This document shows, piece by piece, positions 1 through 5,196 of a stretch of 6,011 nucleotides of DNA. The position numbers were made by a program, and so were the translations under genes. Each line of letters begins with the position of its first letter. Within the stretch, counting starts at the first letter, position 1. The notes beneath the pieces are model-generated. The model saw only the letters and a list, made by a program, of their open reading frames with translations. It had not been told where the DNA came from and did no database searches. The DNA is from Anaerolineae bacterium (GTDB lineage Bacteria; Chloroflexota; Anaerolineae; B4-G1), in assembly GCA_030612185.1 (NCBI GenBank), contig JAUWOI010000289.1, positions 1 through 6,011 of the forward strand, read 5' to 3'.

Positions 1-2
1 GG

Positions 3-860
3 AAGGGGGCTGGGGAGTTAGGTCAAGTAGAAGCAGTGCTCCCGGCCGTCCATCGCTTCACCCTGCGCACACTCCAGCGCGAGATTGGCAGTTCCCCGGC
101 CGCCGTCCGTCCCACACTGATGAGGCTGGCCGAGCGGCCAGAGATGGCTCCCCATCGCGAGATGCTGCTGGGCCTGGCCGACCGCGCTAGCGGCGTCCAG
201 TCCTGGGCCAAGGGAAAGGCGCTGGAGCGGCTTATGTTCTCCCAACTGGCCTCCGGTGGGCGCGAGAAACTGATTATCTTCACCCATTTCCGGGCCACGC
301 TGGAGTTGCTGGCGGACCTCTTGCGCGGGATGAGGGTGGATTTCGTGCTCTACCATGGCCAACTCTCGCGGGCAGAGAAGGACAAGGCCATCCGTCGCTT
401 TGAGCAGAGTGCCCAGGTGCTCCTCTCGACCGAGGCGGCTGGCGAGGGGCGCAATCTCCAGTTCTGTCGCCTCATGCTCAACTTCGACCTGCCCTGGAAC
501 CCGCAGCGCATCGAGCAGCGCGTCGGGCGCATCCACCGCATCGGCCAGACCCGCCCGGTGGAGATCTTCAACTTCTCGGCCGAGGGCACGGTGGAGGACT
601 ACATCCTGGAGGTCCTCGACCGCAAGTTGAACATGTTTGAGTTGGTCATCGGCGAGATGGACATGATCCTGGGTCACCTGGAGGAAGAGCGCGACTTCGA
701 GGGGATTGTGATGGACATCTGGACGCAGGCTCGCACGCCGGACGAAGTGGCGGCCGGCTTCGAGCGATTCGGCGATGCGCTGGCCCAGGCCCGGGAAACC
801 TACCAGCGCACCCGAGAGTACGACGATGCGCTGTTCGGGGAGGACTTCGTGGCCGAATGA
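3..860 (+). CDS. SNF2-family (RapA-like) helicase, C-terminal part, 5' end outside window
   Basis: This is the second RecA-like (helicase C) lobe of a superfamily 2 SNF2-type ATPase, which uses ATP to move along or remodel nucleic acid or protein-nucleic acid complexes. The frame is open to the left edge, so the GTG at 36 is not the true start and the first lobe (Walker A, DEAH box) lies upstream. Numbering from that GTG, motif IV is KLIIFTHF (78-85), a GQLS segment follows (108-111), motif V is STEAAGEGRNLQ (131-142), and motif VI with its arginine fingers is QRVGRIHRIGQ (161-171). The RIGQ ending marks SNF2/RapA-type enzymes. The acidic, helical tail (about 205-274) is not recognised. The TGA stop overlaps the next gene's ATG (ATGA), so the two are probably translationally coupled. 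The family is clear; the cellular role (transcription recycling, repair or defence) is not. Confidence 0.93.
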   Translation, partial: KGAGELGQVEAVLPAVHRFTLRTLQREIGSSPAAVRPTLMRLAERPEMAPHREMLLGLADRASGVQSWAKGKALERLMFSQLASGGREKLIIFTHFRATLELLADLLRGMRVDFVLYHGQLSRAEKDKAIRRFEQSAQVLLSTEAAGEGRNLQFCRLMLNFDLPWNPQRIEQRVGRIHRIGQTRPVEIFNFSAEGTVEDYILEVLDRKLNMFELVIGEMDMILGHLEEERDFEGIVMDIWTQARTPDEVAAGFERFGDALAQARETYQRTREYDDALFGEDFVAE

Positions 861-2695
861 GCGAACTGGCCGACTTCGTGCTGAACGCTTTCCGCCAGGC
901 CAGCGGCATCGTCGAGCCACCGGCCTACGGTATCTACGAGGCTCTTCTGCCTGAGGGGGTGGCCCGTCGCTGGGACGTGTCCTCCTATCAGCGTCTGGCC
1001 TTCGCCGACGAAGCCCCGGCGGATGTGACTGATGAGGAAGACGTCACCATCGTGGGCTACGGACATCCTCTGGTGGATACGCTGATGGAGGAGGTCCGCG
1101 CCGAGCCTGCCTGTGTGCAGGTTTACGTCAACGATGTGCGGCTCGATAAGCGCGGGCTACTCACGTTGGCTCGCCAGTCGCTGACCTTCCCCAACGCTCG
1201 CCTGTCCGAAGCGGAGCGTAAGAGCGAGACGGCGGCACTCTGTCACTACGTGCGCTTCAACTTTAAGGCCGCGCTGATCACCGACGAGAAGCGCGAGCGG
1301 CTGGTCTCGGTCGTGATGGACGCGCAGGCTGGCTTTGCTGTCCCTGAACTGACACACATTGAGCGACTGGCGCGGCTGGAGGAGGAATCGGTTTTCGGGC
1401 ATCTTATCACCGCGCCGGTGCGTTGGCTGCCGGGGTCGGGATATGATAATGAGTCGCTGAGCCGTCCGGTGCTGGAGGGATTGTTGGAGCGGGCCACTCG
1501 CGCCGCGCTGGACGAACTGGCCGCGCCGCTGGAGACACTGAGCCGCCGTGCCGCCCGCTACCTGGAGCTTGACCAGGCCCGTCTCACCGGGTATTACGAC
1601 GACATCGCCCGCGACCTGCAGCGTCGCATCAAGCGCTCCAGCGATGAGACCCGCCGTGCCTCGCTGGAGGACAAATTGGCCGCCGCGCAGGCTGAGCGGG
1701 AGGCCAAACTGGCCGACGTCGAGGCCAAGTATCGCCTGCGCGTGGAACTGGAACTGATCAATCTTCAGGTCATCGCCCAGCCCAAGATTCTCCTCACCGT
1801 GCGCGTCGGGAACCGCACGGTGAGGGTGGAACGTACCGTCGTCTGGGACCCGCTGTTGCGTCGTGTCGAGCCATTGACCTGCGATGTGTGCGGGCGACCG
1901 GCGACGCGGCTGATGCTGTGTAGCGGCGGGCATCTGGCGCACGAGGACTGTCTGCTGCCGGAGCAGTGCGTGGACTGCAAGCGTGTCTACTGCCGCCTGT
2001 GCGCCGACCAGATGAGCCATTGTGTGGTGTGCGACCGCCCGGTGTGTATGCACAGTCTGAATCGCTGCAAGGTCTGTGGGCGAGCCACTTGCCGCGAGCA
2101 CGTGGGGCTGTGTCACGCCGCCGATGGCCAGCCGGCCAAACTGCCACTGCCTGAGCCCCCCAAACCAGCCCCACCTCCGCCTCCCGTCGAAAAGGTGGAA
2201 GAAAAGCCCACCTCTTCCCCAGCCCCTCCTCGAAGCGGGGATATGAGGCGCAAGACGGCTGCACGTCCTACTCGCAGAGCCCGCCGTCCCATCAAGAAGA
2301 AGCCTCGCACACTCACTCCCTACAAAATCGAGGTGTACATCGAGCCTCATGCACCCGTAGTGGACGCCTTCGTGCTGACGAAAGGGCAGAAGCAGATCGC
2401 TGTGCGCTCCTGGGAGTTGACCGACGAGGGCATCGTAATCACGTGCCGTTGTGAGAAGGGATGGTACTGCCCGGTGGATGGAACATTGCTGGAGCCGGCG
2501 GACGTATCCGGCATCGAGGCGCAGATTGAGGAGCAGATTGAGTACCTGCGGCGGGAGTACGGCATCTCCGCCCGGCGTGTGTTCCGCCACGCTGTTGTCC
2601 GTGGCGCACCGCGCCAGATGCCGCGCCTGGTGCTGCGGGGGGAGTGGCGCGACGAAGAATCGCTGGCGGCAGCACGGGCCAATTTCCAGCGTTGA
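857..2695 (+). CDS. Helicase-partner protein with coiled coil and Cys/His cluster (unknown function)
   Basis: I do not recognise a named family. The 612-residue protein starts with the ATG inside the upstream stop (ATGA). A GGGGAGGA stretch at 837-844 could serve as ribosome site, though it lies 12 nt away. Visible parts: an N-terminal globular region (1-200) containing YGHPLVDTLMEE (68-79), reminiscent of segments that follow the motor in larger RapA-like helicases; a charged helical, probably coiled-coil stretch (about 205-300); a Cys/His cluster at 342-420 with paired Cys at 342/345, 371/374, 379/382, 389/392 and 404/407 plus C355, C365, C397, C412 and C419, enough ligands for several zinc sites; a Pro-rich then Arg/Lys-rich linker (431-484) suited to nucleic-acid contact; and a C-terminal domain (486-612) with another Cys group (530, 532, 538) and a helical segment (552-570). 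I infer that it is the accessory subunit of the overlapping SNF2 ATPase, giving it nucleic-acid or protein targeting. Confidence 0.85.
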   Translation: MSELADFVLNAFRQASGIVEPPAYGIYEALLPEGVARRWDVSSYQRLAFADEAPADVTDEEDVTIVGYGHPLVDTLMEEVRAEPACVQVYVNDVRLDKRGLLTLARQSLTFPNARLSEAERKSETAALCHYVRFNFKAALITDEKRERLVSVVMDAQAGFAVPELTHIERLARLEEESVFGHLITAPVRWLPGSGYDNESLSRPVLEGLLERATRAALDELAAPLETLSRRAARYLELDQARLTGYYDDIARDLQRRIKRSSDETRRASLEDKLAAAQAEREAKLADVEAKYRLRVELELINLQVIAQPKILLTVRVGNRTVRVERTVVWDPLLRRVEPLTCDVCGRPATRLMLCSGGHLAHEDCLLPEQCVDCKRVYCRLCADQMSHCVVCDRPVCMHSLNRCKVCGRATCREHVGLCHAADGQPAKLPLPEPPKPAPPPPPVEKVEEKPTSSPAPPRSGDMRRKTAARPTRRARRPIKKKPRTLTPYKIEVYIEPHAPVVDAFVLTKGQKQIAVRSWELTDEGIVITCRCEKGWYCPVDGTLLEPADVSGIEAQIEEQIEYLRREYGISARRVFRHAVVRGAPRQMPRLVLRGEWRDEESLAAARANFQR

Positions 2696-2705
2696 TCCTG
2701 TGCTA

Positions 2706-2803
2706 ACCCTTGCGAAGGTTGGGCAGCAGCCTTTGGGCCGAAAGTGTCTTTGCCAGCCGGGCATCGTCTTATCGTCAGGGCTATTCGTAACCTTCGCAAG
2801 GGT
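2706..2803. repeat. 15-bp perfect inverted repeat with 68-nt loop
   Basis: The arms at 2706-2720 (ACCCTTGCGAAGGTT) and 2789-2803 (AACCTTCGCAAGGGT) are exact reverse complements. Each arm is itself nearly palindromic (AACC-C-TT GCG AAGGTT, with one bulged C). The element begins 10 nt after the stop of the helicase-partner gene, where an end-of-operon structure is expected, but no run of T follows the right arm. It may be a long-stem terminator for the plus-strand operon or a short non-coding repeat element. GATC occurs just outside both ends (2694-2697 and 2804-2807 regions), which is too common a word to call a target duplication. Confidence 0.6.
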
Positions 2804-2824
2804 GATCGAACGCCTGTCACGATT

Positions 2825-2853
2825 AAAGGCCCTTGCGCTATGCAAGGGCCTTT
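2825..2853. terminator. Strong hairpin terminator, probably bidirectional
   Basis: A perfect 12-bp stem (2825-2836 with 2842-2853) closes a 5-nt loop. Its outer base pairs are A/T, so a short U run follows it on both strands: TTTT in plus-strand reading and TTTAAT in minus-strand reading. It lies 5 nt beyond the mature 3' end of tRNA-Ser, where a minus-strand Rho-independent terminator belongs, and also between two converging transcription units, so it can stop the helicase operon from the other side. Confidence 0.85.
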
Positions 2854-2858
2854 TCAGG

Positions 2859-2946
2859 CGGAAGGGGTGGGATTCGAACCCACGGTGGCCACAAGGACCA
2901 CAACGGTTTTCGAGACCGTCCCGTTCGTCCACTCCGGCACCCTTCC
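2859..2946 (-). tRNA. tRNA-Ser, anticodon CGA (reads UCG)
   Basis: This is an 88-nt class II tRNA. The acceptor stem GGAAGGG/CCCTTCC is perfect (2946-2940 with 2866-2860), with discriminator G at 2859. The D stem is CCG/CGG. The anticodon stem is ACGGT/ACCGT, with loop CTCGAAA placing anticodon CGA at 2912-2910. The T arm is GTGGG-TTCGAAT-CCCAC. Between them is a long variable arm with a 6-bp stem (GTGGTC/GGCCAC) and 5-nt loop, the serine hallmark. The bases after the discriminator are CCT, so CCA is not encoded and must be added after transcription. Only 10 nt separate it from the hicA stop, with no visible promoter of its own, so it is probably processed from a tadA-hicB-hicA-tRNA transcript. 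Confidence 0.97.
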
Positions 2947-2956
2947 AAAACAGAAA

Positions 2957-3169
2957 CTACTTGACTGGACCAAACTTGGCCCGGCTGATGCCCAACTCGC
3001 GGATGATAGCCCGCACAGTGCCGGGCACCAGATCCTTGGAACCCCAGTCCGGGATAGCAGTCACTTTCCCTGTAGCTGGGTTGTGTCAGATGCGATGGCT
3101 ACCCTTCCCCCCGCGGAGTTCTCGACATCCGAGCCGGCGCAGCCTCTTGGCAATTTCACGGTACCGCAT
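2957..3169 (-). pseudogene. hicA: HicA-family mRNA interferase toxin, interrupted by in-frame TGA
   Basis: HicA toxins are small double-stranded-RNA-binding-fold RNases that cut mRNA and are held inactive by HicB. Read through the internal stop, this frame gives a near full-length HicA of 69 sense codons. It starts MRYREIAKRLRRLGC, has the catalytic-histidine segment GGKGSHRI (21-27 region), then a TGA at codon 28 (3088-3086), then HNPATGKVTAIPDWGSKDLV and PGTVRAIIRELGISRAKF, and ends at TAG (2959-2957). HicA proteins usually carry Trp or another aromatic residue at the stop position, so a single TGG-to-TGA change explains it. TGA ends four other genes here, so recoding to Trp is unlikely. 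The ATG shares one base with the hicB stop (TGATG). A 27-residue product would keep the His but lose most of the fold, so I infer an inactive toxin, unless there is readthrough or a sequencing error. Confidence 0.9.
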
Positions 3170-3414
3170 CAGGCAGCCACTAGCATCTCAACCGTTTGGG
3201 GGCGGTTGGCCAGCACAGGACGTAAAGCAGGAGGAACGTCTATCCCCAACTCACCCCAGGCATCCATTAGCGCATCTAACGCCTCCTGGACGTTGCTCAA
3301 AATCTCGCCCGGCGTGCGCCCCTCGGTTACCAGACCAGGCACGTCGGGACTGGTAACTGTGTAAACACCGCTGGGATCTGGATCCAGGTACAGACGAATG
3401 GAATGTAGTCTCAT
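3169..3414 (-). CDS. hicB: HicB-family antitoxin
   Basis: This 81-residue protein has the HicB partial-RNase-H-like fold signature: an N-terminal beta-strand pair (RLHSIRLYLDPDPSGVYTVT), the diagnostic SPDVPGLVTEGRTPGEIL (22-39) and a following helix (NVQEALDALMDAW, 41-53). The short Pro-rich tail (61-81) shows no clear helix-turn-helix or ribbon-helix-helix, so DNA binding for autoregulation is not evident. HicB neutralises HicA by direct binding. The ATG lies 6 nt after the tadA stop, in a GA-rich stretch that gives only a weak ribosome site, and the stop overlaps the hicA ATG by one base. Antitoxin-before-toxin order is the reverse of the classical hicAB layout but is known in this family. 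No separate promoter is obvious, so expression probably comes from the tadA promoter. Confidence 0.88.
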   Translation of the reverse strand: MRLHSIRLYLDPDPSGVYTVTSPDVPGLVTEGRTPGEILSNVQEALDALMDAWGELGIDVPPALRPVLANRPQTVEMLVAA

Positions 3415-3420
3415 CTTATC

Positions 3421-3924
3421 TCACTCGCAGGGTCGTTTCTTGCGTCCTAGTCCCACTGAACTTGCAGTGGGTTGACTGTCCCGCAGCCCGGCGAAGAACC
3501 GTTCCAACAGCGCCTGCGCCTCGCCTGCCAGCACGCCACGGGTGACGGCCACCTGGTGGTTGAAGCGCGGGTCGCGCAGAAGTTCGACTAGCGATCCTGC
3601 CGCGCCCATCTTAGGGTCATCGGCTCCGTACACCAGCCGGGGTAGCCGGGCTGCCACCATCGCGCCGGCGCACATTGGGCAGGGTTCTAGCGTGCAGTAG
3701 AGCGTCACGCCCACCAGTCGCCAGCCGCCCAACGTGCAGGCTGTCTCCCGAAGCGCGATCATCTCCGCGTGGGAGGTCGGGTCTCCGTCGGCTTCCTTGC
3801 GGTTGTGCCCCCGCCCGATGATGGTCCCTCTGTGTATTGCCACTGCCCCGACGGGCACGTCGCCGTGGGCCAGCGCCTGCTCCGCCTCGGCCAGCGCCTC
3901 GCGCATCCAGGCTGTGTCGTCCAC
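3421..3924 (-). CDS. tadA: tRNA-specific adenosine deaminase TadA
   Basis: TadA converts A34 to inosine in tRNA-Arg(ACG), letting one tRNA read CGU, CGC and CGA. The 167-residue product has the zinc deaminase signature: HAE (52-54, with the catalytic Glu) and PCPMC (81-85, Cys 82 and 85 binding zinc). It also has the typical DVPVGAV segment (22-28), a GHN at 39-41, YGADDPKMGAAGS (99-111) and FNH (121-123). The frame stays open upstream to an ATG at 4134, but that would overlap the divergent gene and its promoter. Family alignment fits the GTG at 3924; an ATG at 3906 is the alternative. A TATAAT box ends 6 nt before that GTG, so the message is probably leaderless. The last 17 or so residues are a non-conserved tail that contains a 7-bp palindrome (3452-3471). 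Confidence 0.94.
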   Translation of the reverse strand: MDDTAWMREALAEAEQALAHGDVPVGAVAIHRGTIIGRGHNRKEADGDPTSHAEMIALRETACTLGGWRLVGVTLYCTLEPCPMCAGAMVAARLPRLVYGADDPKMGAAGSLVELLRDPRFNHQVAVTRGVLAGEAQALLERFFAGLRDSQPTASSVGLGRKKRPCE

Positions 3925-3930
3925 AGTGGT

Positions 3931-3959
3931 ATTATAACACAAGCCGGATGAGGCGACAA
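3931..3959 (-). promoter_or_regulatory. Promoter of tadA (-hicB-hicA-tRNA-Ser)
   Basis: On the minus strand there is a -35 box TTGTCG (3959-3954, 4 of 6 consensus bases), a 17-nt spacer and a perfect -10 box TATAAT (3936-3931). Transcription would be expected to start at about 3924-3923, which is the GTG start codon of tadA itself, leaving no room for a ribosome-binding site. Its -35 box lies 7 nt from the -35 box of the divergent promoter. Confidence 0.8.
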
Positions 3960-3966
3960 TCCTTCG

Positions 3967-3994
3967 TTGACAACCGGCCATAGGGCGGTATAAT
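3967..3994 (+). promoter_or_regulatory. Consensus promoter of the UPF0316 gene
   Basis: The -35 box TTGACA (3967-3972) and -10 box TATAAT (3989-3994) are both perfect sigma-70-type consensus sequences, separated by 16 nt. The expected start near 4001 leaves a leader of about 36 nt that contains an AGGAG ribosome site (4025-4029). A double-consensus promoter suggests strong constitutive transcription, although no operator is visible. Confidence 0.85.
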
Positions 3995-4036
3995 CGGCGC
4001 AGCGCGTGATATTTGAAACCAGATAGGAGTGAGCGA

Positions 4037-4558
4037 GTGAGTATATTTCTGGAAGCCTTGTTGATCTTTGCGCTGCGCGTGGTAGGCATCGCCGTTAGCA
4101 CGGTTGCGACCATAATGACTGTCCAGGGGCGCAAAGCCCCTGCTGTGGCGGCTGGCTTCGTCAGTGCGTTGGTCTATGTCGTCGCCATCGGCAAGGTGGT
4201 GGCGAATCTGGGCAACGTCTGGAACATCTTTGCCTACTGCGGCGGGTTCGCCGTGGGCACGCTGATTGGCATGGCCTGGGAGCAGCGGTTGGCGCTGGGC
4301 TTCGCCGAGGTGCGGGCCATTTCCCCCGAGAAGAGCGCTGCCCTGGCGGAGGCTCTACGGCAGGCGGGATTTGGCGTGACGGAATACTACGGACGCGGGC
4401 GTGAGAACGTCGTGGGTGTCGTCGAGACCATTGTGCCTCGCAAGAATGTGGACGCCGTGCTGGGGATCGCCAGGTCCGTGGACAAAGATGCCATCGTGAC
4501 GGTGACGGAGGCTCGCATGGTGCGGCGTGGCTACTGGAAACCCAGCGTGCGCAGATAG
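4037..4558 (+). CDS. UPF0316/DUF2179-family membrane protein
   Basis: This 173-residue integral membrane protein has three hydrophobic segments (about 4-28, 37-58 and 62-82) followed by a cytoplasmic-type alpha/beta domain (about 88-162). The layout matches UPF0316 proteins: an N-terminal DUF5698 membrane part and a C-terminal DUF2179 part. Typical features are VQGRKAPAVAAGF (29-41) between helices 1 and 2, and the C-terminal GFGVTEYYGRGRENVVGVVE region (111-130). The molecular function of the family is not established. I chose the GTG at 4037 because AGGAG (4025-4029) lies 7 nt upstream; a TTG at 4013 in the same frame has no ribosome site. It is transcribed away from tadA by its own consensus promoter and appears to stand alone. 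Confidence 0.87.
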   Translation: MSIFLEALLIFALRVVGIAVSTVATIMTVQGRKAPAVAAGFVSALVYVVAIGKVVANLGNVWNIFAYCGGFAVGTLIGMAWEQRLALGFAEVRAISPEKSAALAEALRQAGFGVTEYYGRGRENVVGVVETIVPRKNVDAVLGIARSVDKDAIVTVTEARMVRRGYWKPSVRR

Positions 4559-4562
4559 ACCA

Positions 4563-4660
4563 GAAATCCGGTTTTTGGCGCTCCACCGGCGAAGCAGTGC
4601 TGGCCGCAGGTGCTTCTTAAGTATCAGAGGAGTCCCTCTGGCAGGAAAAAACCGGGTTCC
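4563..4660. repeat. Imperfect 14-bp inverted repeat with nested hairpin
   Basis: The left arm 4563-4576 (GAAATCCGGTTTTT) pairs with the right arm 4647-4660 (AAAAACCGGGTTCC) over 14 positions, with one mismatch and one G-T pair. Inside the loop, 4625-4630 (CAGAGG) and 4635-4640 (CCTCTG) form a perfect 6-bp hairpin with a 4-nt loop. The left arm starts 5 nt after the stop of the UPF0316 gene, and its T run could aid termination, though the geometry is not a standard Rho-independent terminator. It may instead be a short interspersed repeat. The rest of 4559-4822 holds no supported gene apart from the doubtful ORF listed separately. Confidence 0.5.
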
Positions 4661-4682
4661 TTTGCTCCCAACCTTCATCTCA

Positions 4683-4865
4683 TCACTCCTGCGCCACCAG
4701 CACCGGGCAATACAGGCATTTGCCGATCCAGAGCGGTGGATAGGGTGGCTCTATTTGCACACGAAGGTTGAATCGGTAGTCAAGATAGACCTTTCGATGG
4801 GCCTCTGTTGGAAAGAGTCCACCTAGTTGTCGTCTACCGTGGTGGACCGCTGCCGTTCGAGCCAC
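4683..4865 (-). CDS. Doubtful small ORF downstream of the HTH gene
   Basis: This open frame of 60 codons starts with a GTG inside the HTH gene, in another frame, and ends at TGA (4685-4683). The first 15 or so residues are simply the overlap with the HTH gene. The later part has a protein-like composition, unlike the Arg/Ser-rich shadows typical of GC-rich DNA: VYLDYRFNLRVQIEPPYPP and then WIGKCLYCPVLVAQE, with a C-x2-C pair. There is no good ribosome site and no family I recognise. It could be a real small protein, the remnant of a longer HTH fusion that lost its frame, or chance. Confidence 0.22.
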   Translation of the reverse strand: MARTAAVHHGRRQLGGLFPTEAHRKVYLDYRFNLRVQIEPPYPPLWIGKCLYCPVLVAQE

Positions 4866-5041
4866 TCGTCCAGGTCAGTCTTCCTGATCCGCCACATCCT
4901 GGGGCCAACCTTGTACGCCGGCAGGCTTCCCTCTTTGATCCAACGGCGCACTGTCTGGACGGAAACCCGCAGCAGGTCCGAGATTTCCTGTGGGTTAAGA
5001 AAGAATTGCTCCTCTGTCGAATTTGCAGATAACGTAGACAT
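4823..5041 (-). CDS. Excisionase/MerR-like helix-turn-helix DNA-binding protein (orphan)
   Basis: This 72-residue protein is almost entirely one HTH_17-type (excisionase family, winged MerR-like) domain: FLNPQEISDLLRVSVQTVRR (14-33) forms the helix-turn-helix, WIKEGSLPAYKVGPR (34-48) the wing, and MWRIRKTDLDEWLERQ (49-64) the closing helix. Such proteins bind DNA, either as recombination directionality factors or as small transcription regulators. No integrase, phage gene or attachment site is visible, so an excisionase role is not supported; a local regulator is as likely. The ATG at 5041 is preceded by GAGGG with a 6-nt gap. A TATACT directly before the ATG is probably chance. The AT-rich upstream stretch (5042-5110) is a likely promoter/operator region. 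Confidence 0.85.
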   Translation of the reverse strand: MSTLSANSTEEQFFLNPQEISDLLRVSVQTVRRWIKEGSLPAYKVGPRMWRIRKTDLDEWLERQRSTTVDDN

Positions 5042-5069
5042 AGTATACCCTCACGGAAATAATTAAACA

Positions 5070-5098
5070 ACACTGACCGCCAGAAACGATAACAGTGT
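5070..5098. promoter_or_regulatory. Possible operator: ACACTG/CAGTGT inverted half-sites
   Basis: ACACTG (5070-5075) and CAGTGT (5093-5098) are reverse complements with 17 nt between them, in the AT-rich region 30-60 nt upstream of the HTH gene. Their spacing puts the half-sites about two helical turns apart, which would suit a dimeric regulator, possibly the HTH protein itself. Six-base half-sites can arise by chance, so this is only a candidate. Confidence 0.25.
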
Positions 5099-5153
5099 AT
5101 CATAAAATATGGGAATTCTCTATAGTGCGTTGGTACTATTGGGATGGAAAGCA

Positions 5154-5188
5154 CAGACCTCCGAGGTTGGGAAAACCTCGGAGGTCTG
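5154..5188. repeat. Perfect 15-bp palindrome downstream of leuS, possible terminator
   Basis: The arms 5154-5168 (CAGACCTCCGAGGTT) and 5174-5188 (AACCTCGGAGGTCTG) are exact reverse complements around a 5-nt loop. The element starts 8 nt beyond the leuS stop in minus-strand direction and would form a very stable RNA hairpin. No real T run follows on the minus strand (TGCTTTCC), so it may protect the leuS mRNA end or be a dispersed palindromic repeat rather than an intrinsic terminator. Confidence 0.75.
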
Positions 5189-5196
5189 AATTCGTC

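Noticed and set aside
18..920. 300-codon minus-strand open frame opposite the helicase
   Set aside because: It is the antisense of clear SNF2 motifs and shows no family features.
1157..2932. 591-codon open frame on the minus strand, antisense to the helicase-partner gene
   Set aside because: It is His/Gln/Arg-rich with no recognisable domain, lies opposite a gene with a clear Cys cluster and coupled start, and runs into the tRNA. It is a shadow of GC-rich codon use.
3086..3088. TGA read as tryptophan (alternative genetic code)
   Set aside because: TGA terminates the helicase, its partner, tadA and hicB in this window, and TGG is used for Trp in the other genes.
2744..3364. 206-codon plus-strand frame across the tRNA, hicA and hicB
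   Set aside because: It reads antisense through a tRNA and two recognised genes, so it is a chance frame.
2859..3414. Integrated island with tRNA-Ser as attachment site
   Set aside because: hicBA lies on the 5' side of the tRNA, there is no integrase, and no duplicated tRNA 3' end was seen in the window.
3925..4134. N-terminal extension of tadA to the ATG at 4134
   Set aside because: It would overlap the divergent UPF0316 gene and both promoters, and the extra residues do not resemble any TadA.
4124..4142. 7-bp hairpin CAGGGGC/GCCCCTG
   Set aside because: It lies in the conserved coding segment of the UPF0316 gene and is explained by its codons; there is no sign of a regulatory role.
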